This document shows, piece after piece, positions 7,619 to 15,384 of a stretch of DNA of 64,000 bases. Both the position numbers and the translations under genes were made by a program. Source of the DNA: Clostridium estertheticum (GTDB lineage: Bacteria > Bacillota > Clostridia > Clostridiales > Clostridiaceae); assembly GCF_011065935.2 (NCBI RefSeq), contig NZ_JAAMNH020000001.1, positions 3,369,001-3,433,000 of the forward strand, read 5' to 3'. Below the pieces are notes generated by a model that saw only the letters and a list, made by a program, of their open reading frames with translations, had not been told where the DNA came from and did no database searches. Position 1 is the stretch's first letter. Every line of letters begins with the position of its first letter.

Positions 7619-8986
7619 TCATTTCCCGTAATCAATAATCTTCCTTCCTTTTATTTCAGGATGTCTTACAAGAAATATAATAAACCAACTTGTAAGTATT
7701 AATCCTTTTAGGATACTGCTAAGGCTAATGCTCCACCATACCCCACTAAGTCCAAGAAACGTTGATAACAAGAGAGCGCCTGGAATTCTCATAGCGTTTA
7801 GCACGATGCCTACTATTGATGGAGGAACTGTCCTTCCAAGACCATTAAAGGCTCCTGCAGTTGTTATTTCTAAACACATAAAAAGTTGAGAAAATCCAAG
7901 TATTCTCAAATATATTATGCCATCCTTTATTACCGCTTTTTCTGAAATGAAAATAGAAAAAATAGGCCCAGGCAAAAATATTAGAAGACAGGATGTCATA
8001 GTACCAATGATTGCAATAATACCTAGAGCTGTAAAATAGCCTTTATATATTCTATCCCACTTTTTCGCTCCAAAATTTTGCCCTATAAAGGCACTTAATG
8101 CAGTTTGGAAACCGCCAGCAGTCATCCAGGATATTGATTCGATTTGTGCCCCAACGCTTTGTACAGCAATGGGAGTTGATCCCCATCTGACAATTATCCT
8201 TGCTATTATCATTGCTATAAACGTAAATACTCCACTTTGAACCGCAACGGGTATTCCAAACCTAACAATTTTCCCTATGTGTCTCCAATCAGGTTTTTGC
8301 AGGAAATTTAATCCATTAAAATAATCGGTTTTCTTTATGATGACAAAAATAAATATTATTGTTACAACAAATTGCGCAAAAATTGTTGCAATAGCTGCTC
8401 CAGGAACTCCCATTCTAGGAAATGGTCCAAGACCCAATATCAAAACAGGATCAAGTACTATATTAACCATAAGCCCCACTGTGTTTATTCTAAACGGCGT
8501 ATGACTATCTCCATGTCCATTGAATATTGCTGTAAGTACAGGTGGTAAAAAGTAAAATATCATTCCCGATGAGACTATAGCAAGATAAGTGGTTGCCATA
8601 CCAACAATATCAGCACCCTTAATATTAAAAAAAACTATAAGCTGCTTTCTAAAGATTATCATTGTAGCTCCATATAAAATTGCAAAAACTAAATTCATTT
8701 GCAACGAATGTCGTATATAGCTTTTGATCTCTTTTATATCTTTCCTTCCTACAGATTGTGATACCCCAACCGCTGCTCCTATTTGTGGAATTGTAATAAA
8801 TGCAAAGGCAAACCAAGTAAAAAAGCCCGCCGTACCCACTGCAGTAACGGCCCTAGCGCCTAATTGACCAACCCATATCATATCCGTCAGACTATAAGCT
8901 GTTTGTATCAGTGATGTTCCCATGATAGGTAGCGCTAGAATTATAAGTTTTTTTAAAATATTACCCTCAGTTAAATCATTCCTCAT
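7619..8986 (-). CDS. MATE-family efflux transporter
   Basis: A 455-residue protein with about twelve membrane spans in two MatE repeats; it belongs to the multidrug and toxic compound extrusion family, which exports cationic compounds or metabolites using sodium or proton gradients. The N-terminus (NILKKLIILALPIMGTSLIQTAYSLTDMIWVGQLG) is typical. An in-frame TTG at 9001 would add five residues, but GGGGG of the ribosome binding site overlaps that codon, so ATG 8986 is preferred. The substrate is unknown. It is monocistronic; the space behind it (9002-9247) holds only the terminator of the ferritin-like gene and its own promoter. Confidence 0.9.
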   Translation of the reverse strand: MRNDLTEGNILKKLIILALPIMGTSLIQTAYSLTDMIWVGQLGARAVTAVGTAGFFTWFAFAFITIPQIGAAVGVSQSVGRKDIKEIKSYIRHSLQMNLVFAILYGATMIIFRKQLIVFFNIKGADIVGMATTYLAIVSSGMIFYFLPPVLTAIFNGHGDSHTPFRINTVGLMVNIVLDPVLILGLGPFPRMGVPGAAIATIFAQFVVTIIFIFVIIKKTDYFNGLNFLQKPDWRHIGKIVRFGIPVAVQSGVFTFIAMIIARIIVRWGSTPIAVQSVGAQIESISWMTAGGFQTALSAFIGQNFGAKKWDRIYKGYFTALGIIAIIGTMTSCLLIFLPGPIFSIFISEKAVIKDGIIYLRILGFSQLFMCLEITTAGAFNGLGRTVPPSIVGIVLNAMRIPGALLLSTFLGLSGVWWSISLSSILKGLILTSWFIIFLVRHPEIKGRKIIDYGK

Positions 8987-9100
8987 TAAGTAATCCCCCA
9001 ACTTTTAGATCTAGACTTTAATTAAACTAATCCATTATTAATTATAAAATATTCTATACCTAATTCTACAAATATTTATCATTACCCTTCAAATTTCTAC

Positions 9101-9141
9101 AAAAAAAATGAAAACTCCGTAATATTACTTTCAGAGCTTTC
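9101..9141 (-). terminator. Terminator of ferritin-like gene
   Basis: On the minus strand GAAAGCTCTG pairs (with G-U pairs) with CGGAGTTTTC, followed by A and eight U. It lies about 110 bases after the ferritin-like stop codon. Confidence 0.75.
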
Positions 9142-9247
9142 TTAAATAAGTTAGATTTATATCTTTAGGTTATATTATTGTGGAATTCTGTTCTATGATT
9201 CACTACAAATAATTCAATTAATAATTATACTAAACATATCTTAATAC

Positions 9248-9733
9248 CTAAGCTATTATTTCTTGGAGTAATTTTGAGAAATACGCCGCATGAGCTTTTT
9301 CTTCTTCAAGTATAACAGACAATATTTCTGAAACATATTTTTGAGATGCTCTTTCATACATTTGAGTATAAACGCTTATTGTAAGATTTTCTGCATTAAG
9401 TGAATATGTAAGTGCTGATTTTAAATCTTTAAAGGTGTCCCTTGGTTTGTCGTTTTTATTGAAAACTTGATTTTCTATTAAGTTTCTCAAGTATTTAGTT
9501 ACTACTGTATCAAAAAGATATTCAGAATCACTTTGTTTATTTGTTATTAATTCATTAAAAAGTTTTGTGAATTTCTCTTTGTGAATGAATTCTTGGCCAG
9601 CAGCCGCTAACAAAAATTCTTTGGTTTTTCCTGTGGTATAATTAACTCCATTGCTGTAAAAGTCATAACCTTCTTCTTCCATTAGTATAGCAACTTTAAA
9701 CATTTCAAGTCCACTAAAAGTGTTATTTATCAT
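9248..9733 (-). CDS. Ferritin-like di-iron protein (rubrerythrin-type four-helix bundle)
   Basis: A 161-residue cytoplasmic four-helix protein. It shows two di-iron half-sites: Glu19-21 in MEEEGYDFY and the ExxH pair Glu48/His51 (EFIHKE), then a Glu in NAENLTISVY (about residue 115) and a second ExxH pair Glu145/His148 (EEEKAHAAYF). There is no rubredoxin domain, so it is not a full rubrerythrin. Such proteins act in peroxide reduction or iron handling in anaerobes; the exact reaction is not known here. ATG start with GGGAGCGATC. It is monocistronic with its own terminator. Confidence 0.85.
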   Translation of the reverse strand: MINNTFSGLEMFKVAILMEEEGYDFYSNGVNYTTGKTKEFLLAAAGQEFIHKEKFTKLFNELITNKQSDSEYLFDTVVTKYLRNLIENQVFNKNDKPRDTFKDLKSALTYSLNAENLTISVYTQMYERASQKYVSEILSVILEEEKAHAAYFSKLLQEIIA

Positions 9734-10066
9734 AAGATCGCTCCCTTTTTATTAATTTTATATATATTTATCATAAAGTTCTTTTGTCTCTTGTTTTTTT
9801 GAATACATTAATATTAACTCCATTCCACTATATATATTCAAGACTACTTTGTAAAATCCTGCTTTAATTACTGAATATATTAGTACTAGTGCTTTTTATA
9901 GATTTAAAAGCCACTCCATCATATTGGGTAACTTAAAATTGTTCTTCGTACATGAAGTATATAACTTAGATTTTTGGCTATATTAAAGAAAGTTATTAAA
10001 ATTACAAGGATAATATTTAAGACAAATTCATATAATATTAAGGCATGAAATATAATGGAGGAAAAA
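9734..10066. other. Intergenic region between divergent genes, no gene seen
   Basis: This A+T-rich 333-bp stretch must hold the divergent promoters of the ferritin-like gene and the DUF6440 gene. A TATAAT at 10031-10036 is a possible -10 for the latter, without a clear -35. No reading frame or strong hairpin is visible. Confidence 0.4.
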
Positions 10067-10270
10067 ATGTTTAATAATAAAAATAAAAACCTAAATAAAA
10101 TATTTAAAACTGCGGATGCTTATGCTGAATCATTAGAGGTAAACAGCAAAATAATTTTAGATAAAGGAACTATAACATACTATTTGATTAATATTGTAGA
10201 TTACGCTGGAGGAACTACTGTATTGTTAGATAATGAAGGTAATCCTATGCTTTCCCAAGTAAGGCTATAA
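10067..10270 (+). CDS. Small DUF6440-like protein
   Basis: A 67-residue protein. The core (ILDKGTITYYLINIVDYAGGTTVLLDNEGNP) matches the pattern of DUF6440 proteins, in which a short beta-rich domain ends with YAGG-x-T-x-LLD-x-x-G-x-P. Function of the family is unknown. A frame-consistent ATG at 10055 exists, but GGAGG at 10057-10061 overlaps it and serves the ATG at 10067, so the shorter form is chosen. No signal peptide or membrane span is seen. It is monocistronic. Confidence 0.7.
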   Translation: MFNNKNKNLNKIFKTADAYAESLEVNSKIILDKGTITYYLINIVDYAGGTTVLLDNEGNPMLSQVRL

Positions 10271-10404
10271 TATTTTTATAAATGGACACATTAAATATAC
10301 CCTCATTTTGCCATATTTTATTTACTTGAGGTTGATAATAATTGAGGTTTCTACTATGCTACTTATTTTTTAACAAGTAATATCGACGCCTAAAAATGGG
10401 CATG

Positions 10405-10434
10405 AAAAAAGCACCTGCATTGGCAGATACTTTT
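10405..10434 (-). terminator. Terminator of phnA-like gene
   Basis: On the minus strand AAAAGTATCTGC pairs imperfectly with GCAGGTGCTTTT around CAAT and ends in a U run. Confidence 0.75.
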
Positions 10435-10481
10435 AATAATCAATGAGTTTTTAACAATCAATAAGTATATTAAAACCGAAT

Positions 10482-10823
10482 TTATGCTTTTTTAACAAAC
10501 TCAGATTTTAATTCCATAGCTCCAAAACCCTCGATTTTGCAATCAATATTATGATCTCCATCAATCAAACGTATATTTTTTACTTTTGTACCTATTTTAA
10601 TAGATGATGAACTTCCTTTTACTTTAAGATCTTTGATTATTGTTACAGAATCGCCATCAGTTAAGACATTTCCATTTGCATCTTTGACAATCTTTTTATC
10701 TTCACTACGCTCAGTTTCTAATTCTAAACTCCACTCATGAGCACATTCGGGGCATACAAAAAGACTTCTATCTTCGTAAGTATATTCTGAATTACATTTT
10801 GGACAATTTGGTAAATCTAACAT
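10482..10823 (-). CDS. PhnA/YjdM-type zinc ribbon protein
   Basis: A 113-residue protein with an N-terminal zinc ribbon (Cys7, Cys10, Cys24, Cys27, each pair CPxC) and a C-terminal small beta domain (DANGNVLTDGDSVTIIKDLKVKGSSSSIKIGTKVKNIRL) typical of the PhnA/YjdM family. Despite the old name alkylphosphonate utilisation protein, no phosphonate gene is nearby and the function is not established. Length is normal. ATG start with GGAGGAAATG spacing. It is monocistronic. Confidence 0.9.
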   Translation of the reverse strand: MLDLPNCPKCNSEYTYEDRSLFVCPECAHEWSLELETERSEDKKIVKDANGNVLTDGDSVTIIKDLKVKGSSSSIKIGTKVKNIRLIDGDHNIDCKIEGFGAMELKSEFVKKA

Positions 10824-11580
10824 AAATTCATTTCCTCCATTCGTTATTGTTAATTCTACTATATAAGAATTATTTTTATTTTTTTACAATTTTGTGCAAA
10901 AGCCCATTTCTTTCTATGGAGCGTTTAGAACGCGTAAGAATAACAATTAAGAACTTAAAATCCACAAAAAAAAAATAGGCAATTTCTTATATTCTTATAT
11001 ACTATCATAGTCTTCTCATATTGACAAACCTCAACTAGGTTACCAATTTTTGTACTGCTGCCGTATCCTACTCCTAAAAACCATGTATATCAGATTGATA
11101 ATAAAACAAAACAGACATGAGATTTCTCTCAATGCCTGTCTATTTTAATCTAGGAGTTTCTGTTTGCTAATATTTTGTGTTTTTATACTACTAAATATAG
11201 AGTCGATAGGTTTTCCCTCGATGTTTAAACCCTCTCGCTACCAGTTTATCAATATCTGATGCCATAGCTGCTGGTAAACAATTTGAAAAATATCTTGTTA
11301 ATAATAACACAATTGTATTAAAGTTCTTTTTGCATATATCTAAGGATTAGATGGAAATATTAAAGCATTAATGCAAGAAGTGAAAGAGAGCAAATAATTA
11401 GCAAGAATAACCTGTAGACATACACTTTTAAATTTTTGGTTATTTAAATATACGAAAGATTATAAAGCTACTATTTGAATCCCTAAAAATCTTAGAAAGC
11501 AATCCAATAAAATCACAACAAAGTATTATAAAAATGAGGGAAGCCATGTCGAATTAGCAATGTTTTATCGACATGAATTT
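10824..11580. other. 750-bp stretch without intact gene; remnants only
   Basis: The stretch has a PPK2 fragment (annotated at 11261-11350), a short in-frame tail LDGNIKALMQEVKESK ending at 11398 that I cannot assign, a broken minus-strand frame around 11020-11080 reading GVGYGSSTKIGNLVEVC, and an imperfect hairpin with U tail at about 11108-11146 (inner arms TGAGA/TCTCA). It looks like a graveyard of at least two decayed genes. Confidence 0.5.
11261..11350 (+). pseudogene. Fragment of polyphosphate kinase 2 family gene
   Basis: Thirty codons read AIAAGKQFEKYLVNNNTIVL then KFFLHISKD and stop. FEKxLxxNxxxxxKFFLHISK is the pattern around the second conserved block of PPK2/polyphosphate-AMP phosphotransferase, normally followed by EQ. 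No Walker A or lid region is found on either side, so only a stub survives. Confidence 0.5.
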
Positions 11581-11612
11581 ACAGAGCTTAGTCACTTGAT
11601 GACAAGCTCTGT
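11581..11612 (-). terminator. Terminator of TPR protein gene
   Basis: ACAGAGCTT and AAGCTCTGT are perfect outer arms with inner arms GTCA/TGAC around CTTGA, just after the stop codon at 11622. The U tract is short. Confidence 0.65.
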
Positions 11613-11621
11613 TGAACAGTA

Positions 11622-12719
11622 CTATTTATTTGAAGTTAATTCCGATTTCATGCCAATAGCATCATTTTTAAATTCTTCATCAGCTGTAGTATTTATAATA
11701 AAGTCTAAACATTTAATCGCCTGCGTGTCATCTTCTAACGCATTATATGCATAAACTTTATAATAATAAATAGTACAAATTGATTCTACATCGTTTTTAT
11801 CTACTAGCTGTAGCATTTTATCACAAATGTTAACTGCCTTTATATATTGATTAGAATTCATATACAGACATTGTAAATAATATAATGAATCAGATTTATC
11901 CCCTTCCATACTAATAGCATTTTCAAAAGCTACTATAGCTCTACTAAACATATTCAAACCAATTAGTGACTCACCTACTCCAAATAAAGCATCTGCAGAA
12001 TCATTAATTTCCCTTGCAGTATTGTAATAGAGAAATGCCTTATAAAAGTCTTCCTCATTAATTAATTCCTCACCTTTGTCTATAAGAGCTTGATACTCTG
12101 TAGATGTCATGTCTAAAGTCTTTTGAAGTACTTCTTCTGAATAGACTGTATTTATAAACCCTCCGTTGTATGATTCCATATACTCTAAAACTTTTGGAAT
12201 AAATATTGTTTTAGCAAAGCCAGATTCTGCATACCATATGTTTGACTGCCCCATACCCATATCTTTTCCAACAACTGCAGCTCTTGGTATTTCAAATTTT
12301 CTTTGTGATTCCGGTAGTAAGAAAGAATCTTTACTCAATGCCTCTGTACTGAAATTTAAATCTCTACCTATCCCACCATAAGGGTAAGATTCTTGTGAGT
12401 ATTTATATAAAGTGGCCTTTTTGTACCAACCAACAATAACATTTTTACCTGTCTTGCCCTGTTTTGCAACCCATATTACAAGCACATTATCTATACTATC
12501 ATCATTTACTGTTGCTTTTTCAAATCTTTCTAAACGCAGAGAACCGCCTCTATTTGATACATATCCATAACATTTACCGTTATAATCTTGAAAGTTATAT
12601 GATTCATGAACCTCATTATTTTTGCCTTTATCCCGTCCATCAGTTTTGCCGAGTTTATCAGCATCACTTACTCCTATATAATTTTTCAACCATGTTATGT
12701 TACAAAATATAATCCTCAT
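11622..12719 (-). CDS. Unassigned protein with TPR C-terminal region
   Basis: A 365-residue protein that I cannot assign to a named family. Residues 1 to about 190 form a globular module with recurring aromatic and glycine motifs (IIFCNITWLKNYIGV, YGYVSNRGGSLRLERF, VLVIWVAKQGKTGKNVIVGWYKKATLY). From about 210 to the end there are helical repeats of tetratricopeptide type, for example YKAFLYYNTAREINDSADALFGVGESL and FSRAIVAFENAISMEGDKSDSLYYLQ. No signal peptide or membrane span. An upstream in-frame ATG at 12743 is rejected because GGAGGGG fits the ATG at 12719. The promoter region has a Fur-type palindrome shared with the neighbouring S4 gene. A scaffold or sensor role is only a guess. Confidence 0.75.
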   Translation of the reverse strand: MRIIFCNITWLKNYIGVSDADKLGKTDGRDKGKNNEVHESYNFQDYNGKCYGYVSNRGGSLRLERFEKATVNDDSIDNVLVIWVAKQGKTGKNVIVGWYKKATLYKYSQESYPYGGIGRDLNFSTEALSKDSFLLPESQRKFEIPRAAVVGKDMGMGQSNIWYAESGFAKTIFIPKVLEYMESYNGGFINTVYSEEVLQKTLDMTSTEYQALIDKGEELINEEDFYKAFLYYNTAREINDSADALFGVGESLIGLNMFSRAIVAFENAISMEGDKSDSLYYLQCLYMNSNQYIKAVNICDKMLQLVDKNDVESICTIYYYKVYAYNALEDDTQAIKCLDFIINTTADEEFKNDAIGMKSELTSNK

Positions 12720-12763
12720 TATATTACCCCTCCTACATCTCAAATATATTTATCTGATAACCA

Positions 12764-12777
12764 AAATGATTATCATG
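12764..12777 (-). promoter_or_regulatory. Fur-type palindrome before the TPR protein gene
   Basis: AATGATTATCAT (12765-12776) contains the inverted repeat ATGAT-T-ATCAT. The same 12-mer occurs at 13575-13586 before the S4 gene. It lies about 50 bases upstream of the ATG, where it would cover the likely -35 region. Confidence 0.5.
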
Positions 12778-12796
12778 TTTTTCTCTATTATCCATA

Positions 12797-12848
12797 AAAA
12801 TACCCTATAGGGCAGACTTTTTTTAAAATTGTCTACTCTATAGGATAC
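12797..12848 (-). terminator. Terminator of S4 gene, long G-U-rich stem
   Basis: Arms 12800-12817 and 12831-12848 pair over 18 positions if G-U pairs are allowed (each contains CTATAGG), followed on the minus strand by five U. CCCTATAGGG within one arm is itself palindromic. Confidence 0.65.
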
Positions 12849-12894
12849 ATTGCAATAATTGGAAATTATTGTTTTCTATTTTTCAGGGAATAGA

Positions 12895-13476
12895 CTAATT
12901 TTTGGCATAAAACTCTAAAATTTTTGGAAATTTTAGGCTTACTGGAATCTCATCTTTAATAGGCACTTTTATTAAACTGCCTGAGAAATTTTCCTTATCC
13001 TTGCTTAAGTAGCTATAGATATTTTCTGTTGAAATAAAATTCTGACTAAATAGCTCATTCTTTCTTGACTTCTCTCTAAGACTTAGTGTATCACCTTGGT
13101 TAACTTTATAGGAAGGAATATCAATTCTCTTTCCATTCACTAAAATGTGGCGGTGGACTACTAATTGTCTCGCTTGTCTTAGTGTTGAAGCAAACCCTAG
13201 TCTATAGGTCATATTATCAAGCCTTCTCTCAAGGTTTTGTATTAAAACCTCTTCTGACTTTTGTTTTGAATTTAAGGCTTCAAATACATATCTTTTAAAT
13301 TGTTTTTCAAGCACACCATAGTATGCTTTAAGTTTTTGTTTTTCAAGTAATTGCTGTCCATATTCAGAAAGCTTTTTATGTTCATCCACACCTCTTTCTA
13401 GTGCTTTGGGGTGATTAAACACATTTACGCCTAAGTGCCTTGCTAACTTAAATCTTGGTCCTATATATCGTGCCAT
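12895..13476 (-). CDS. rpsD: Ribosomal protein S4 paralog, cysteine-free type
   Basis: A 193-residue small-subunit ribosomal protein S4, which binds 16S rRNA early in 30S assembly. The N-terminus MARYIGPRFKLARHLGVNVF lacks the four-cysteine zinc site of the C+ form, and no cysteine occurs anywhere in the protein. The S4 RNA-binding domain (LERRLDNMTYRLGFASTLRQARQLVVHRHILVNGK, about residues 83-117) is intact. It lies outside the usual rpsM-rpsK-rpsD-rpoA cluster, so it is probably an accessory paralog of a zinc-binding S4 encoded elsewhere. A Fur-type palindrome beside the promoter suggests control by metal supply (inference). Start ATG with TTGGAGGATAAC. Confidence 0.88.
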   Translation of the reverse strand: MARYIGPRFKLARHLGVNVFNHPKALERGVDEHKKLSEYGQQLLEKQKLKAYYGVLEKQFKRYVFEALNSKQKSEEVLIQNLERRLDNMTYRLGFASTLRQARQLVVHRHILVNGKRIDIPSYKVNQGDTLSLREKSRKNELFSQNFISTENIYSYLSKDKENFSGSLIKVPIKDEIPVSLKFPKILEFYAKN

Positions 13477-13541
13477 TGTTATCCTCCAATATTATAAATT
13501 TTATCATATTGCGGTTAATTTGGCGCCAACAGCCTATTTAT

Positions 13542-13587
13542 ATTCTAGCATAAGAAAATCAAATTGTAAATAATAATGATTATCATT
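13542..13587 (-). promoter_or_regulatory. rpsD promoter with adjacent Fur-type palindrome
   Basis: On the minus strand TTTACA (13565-13570) and TAGAAT (13542-13547) are 17 bases apart. AATGATTATCATT at 13575-13587 is a perfect 13-base palindrome abutting the -35 and resembles boxes of Fur, Zur and PerR regulators. The leader then contains the palindrome TTGGCGCCAA (13523-13532). Confidence 0.6.
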
Positions 13588-13655
13588 CCGATAATATATT
13601 GTGTGTTATCTTATTATTTTGTTATTTTCCAAAAGTCACAATTACCCATTAAATT

Positions 13656-14027
13656 TTATCTCTTTCTTAATTCCACTAATGTACATCCCTCTACTGCTTG
13701 AATTCCATTAATTCTACAAAAGTCAAGTATTTCAGCGCTTTCCGCCCCTGGTTGAATAAGTATTTTATCTATTTTTAGCTGGTGAGCTTCCTGAAGTATT
13801 TTAATACCTTTATCTGGATTAATGCATAAATTTAAAATTTCTATCTTATACGGTACATCACTTAAACGTTTATAAGCCTCATCATTTATAACAGAAGGGT
13901 TTAAACCCACTACATTAAATCCACCTTCTTTCAAAGAACTCAATATTTTATAAGCATATTTTAAACGATTTAATACATCCCCAACCACAACCCAGTTTTT
14001 ATATTCTAAAAATTCATTAGCCTTCAA
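13656..14027 (-). CDS. CoA-binding domain protein (YccU type)
   Basis: A 123-residue single-domain Rossmann protein of the CoA_binding_2 family; members bind coenzyme A, and their cellular role is poorly defined. The body runs EFLEYKNWVVVGDVLN, GGFNVVGLNPS, the DVPYKIEILNLCINPDKG block and IQPGAESAEILDFCRINGIQAVEGCTLVELR, all normal for the family. TTG at 14027 is chosen as start: GGAG abuts the earlier ATG at 14036 with no spacing but is nine bases from the TTG, and the resulting MKANEFLE opening fits family members. It is monocistronic. Confidence 0.82.
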   Translation of the reverse strand: MKANEFLEYKNWVVVGDVLNRLKYAYKILSSLKEGGFNVVGLNPSVINDEAYKRLSDVPYKIEILNLCINPDKGIKILQEAHQLKIDKILIQPGAESAEILDFCRINGIQAVEGCTLVELRKR

Positions 14028-14062
14028 TATTATCATCTCCTAATAAAATTTTTTTTACTTAC

Positions 14063-14188
14063 TCATACTAATTTCCACAATGTTAGTTTACCATCTATTA
14101 CACTTACTATTCTATCACAGTATGATGCAACATTTAAATCATGTGTTAGAATAATGATTGTCTTTCTACTTTCGTGAATAGATGATAA
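14063..14188 (-). pseudogene. C-terminal fragment of an ABC transporter ATPase
   Basis: About forty codons read HESRKTIIILTHDLNVASYC then DRIVSVIDGKLTLWKLV and stop: the H-loop and C-terminus of an ABC ATP-binding protein of the LolD type. It abuts the terminator palindrome of the L,D-transpeptidase gene, and no other part of the gene is present. Confidence 0.7.
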
Positions 14189-14191
14189 GAG

Positions 14192-14230
14192 CAGGTACCT
14201 AAGCAGAAATTGGTTAGGTACCTGTTTCTT
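14192..14230. terminator. Terminator of L,D-transpeptidase gene
   Basis: CAGGTACCTAA (14192-14202) pairs perfectly with 14214-14224; the plus strand continues with U-rich sequence and the minus strand with CUCUUAUC. It follows the stop codon at 14263. Confidence 0.7.
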
Positions 14231-14262
14231 ATTATTTGATGAATATTATACTTGTATACTTT

Positions 14263-15168
14263 TTAGTTGCTCCAAATAGTAGTTTCAGCTGGAATATTAT
14301 CATATATAAATTTAGCATTTTCTAGAGATAATCTTACACAGCCGTGAGATACAGGAACTCCAAGAGTGTTATCTATAATATAATTGCCTTTATTATCATA
14401 TAGTACGCTATGGAATAAATAATTACCACTTATTTGAGTATAGTATTTGCACCTAGCGCCCCCATCTGCTATAAAATAACCACCTTTACTTCCAACAGTA
14501 AAATTACCTTTAACAGTAGGGGTGCTTGTTTTTCCAGAAGAGCAAACCATGGATTTAACAAGATTCCATTTTTTATTAGAGCCATTGAAGACATTTACTT
14601 TTTGTTGAGGCAAGTCAATCCATATAAAATAAGAAGTCAAACTAGCTATGTTTTTACTGTTTATAAGTTTTTCTACCTCAACCTTTGAAACTATAACCTT
14701 AGGTATAGATATTTGTGTAACTGGAGGTTTGTACATCGTCCCTGGTGCTATGGGCATATCAAGTTTTCTTAATGTTAAATTACCCACTATACCATCTTTA
14801 AGTAGATTATTTTTCATTTGAAAGTCAATAACCGCATTGTAAGTTGTGCTCCCAAAGTCACCATCTACATAAAGTTTGTAACCAAATTTATTAAGCTTTT
14901 GTTGTATTTCCTTTACTTTATTACCCTTATCTCCTTGCTTTAAGGTCGTTGTACCAATTGCCTGTTGCTTATTTTGAGTCTCGATCACAATGCCTTTAAC
15001 TTGATTGCTAGTATATATTTTATTTAGGTATACTGTAACATTGTTTTTATATAGTGATGAGTCAACAATAGTCAACTTCGCAGATTCATTATCTTTAGTC
15101 GCTAAAGTAGTTCCACTTAAAATAATCATAAGTATAAAGAGAATACATGATAAGTACCTTTTATTCAT
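14263..15168 (-). CDS. Secreted L,D-transpeptidase with peptidoglycan-binding domain
   Basis: A 301-residue exported wall enzyme that forms 3-3 cross-links in peptidoglycan or attaches wall ligands. The N-terminal signal peptide (KRYLSCILFILMIILSGTTLA) is followed by a PG_binding_1 domain at about residues 76-136 (GDKGNKVKEIQQKLNKFGY, VDGDFGSTTYNAVIDFQ) and a YkuD domain from about 185. The catalytic motif SHGCVRLSLENA holds His275 and nucleophile Cys277. Length and order of domains are normal. Start ATG follows AAGGGG. It is monocistronic. Confidence 0.93.
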   Translation of the reverse strand: MNKRYLSCILFILMIILSGTTLATKDNESAKLTIVDSSLYKNNVTVYLNKIYTSNQVKGIVIETQNKQQAIGTTTLKQGDKGNKVKEIQQKLNKFGYKLYVDGDFGSTTYNAVIDFQMKNNLLKDGIVGNLTLRKLDMPIAPGTMYKPPVTQISIPKVIVSKVEVEKLINSKNIASLTSYFIWIDLPQQKVNVFNGSNKKWNLVKSMVCSSGKTSTPTVKGNFTVGSKGGYFIADGGARCKYYTQISGNYLFHSVLYDNKGNYIIDNTLGVPVSHGCVRLSLENAKFIYDNIPAETTIWSN

Positions 15169-15356
15169 ACTGATACCCCTTTTTTAGGCTGTTCCCTATC
15201 AGTATATTCTCTTGGTAGTAAAGTGCTCCTAAACTTTATCTGTATGAAATTATAGGCCATTACAGTATAATAATTATATTGGTATGCTATATAATTGAAT
15301 AAGGACTCAATTCTTTATAAATTTAAAAAATCCTTATTGAATTTTAATATTGAAAA

Positions 15357-15384
15357 AAACACCAGATTTCTCTGGTGTTTAAAT
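15357..15384 (-). terminator. Terminator overlapping the end of the MYG1 gene
   Basis: AAACACCAGA and TCTGGTGTTT pair perfectly around TTTC; the minus strand continues in a U run. The arm overlaps the stop codon. Confidence 0.85.

Noticed and set aside
10482..10823. PhnA-like gene as evidence of phosphonate use.
   Set aside because: The name is historical; no C-P lyase or phosphonate transport gene is nearby.
11560..11754. A 64-codon plus-strand frame.
   Set aside because: It runs across the terminator hairpin and the end of the TPR protein gene in antisense, with no coding support.
12464..12797. Overlapping plus-strand frames of 60-80 codons.
   Set aside because: They are antisense to the TPR protein gene and show no start signals.
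14434..14688. An 84-codon plus-strand frame.
   Set aside because: It is antisense to the catalytic domain of the L,D-transpeptidase.
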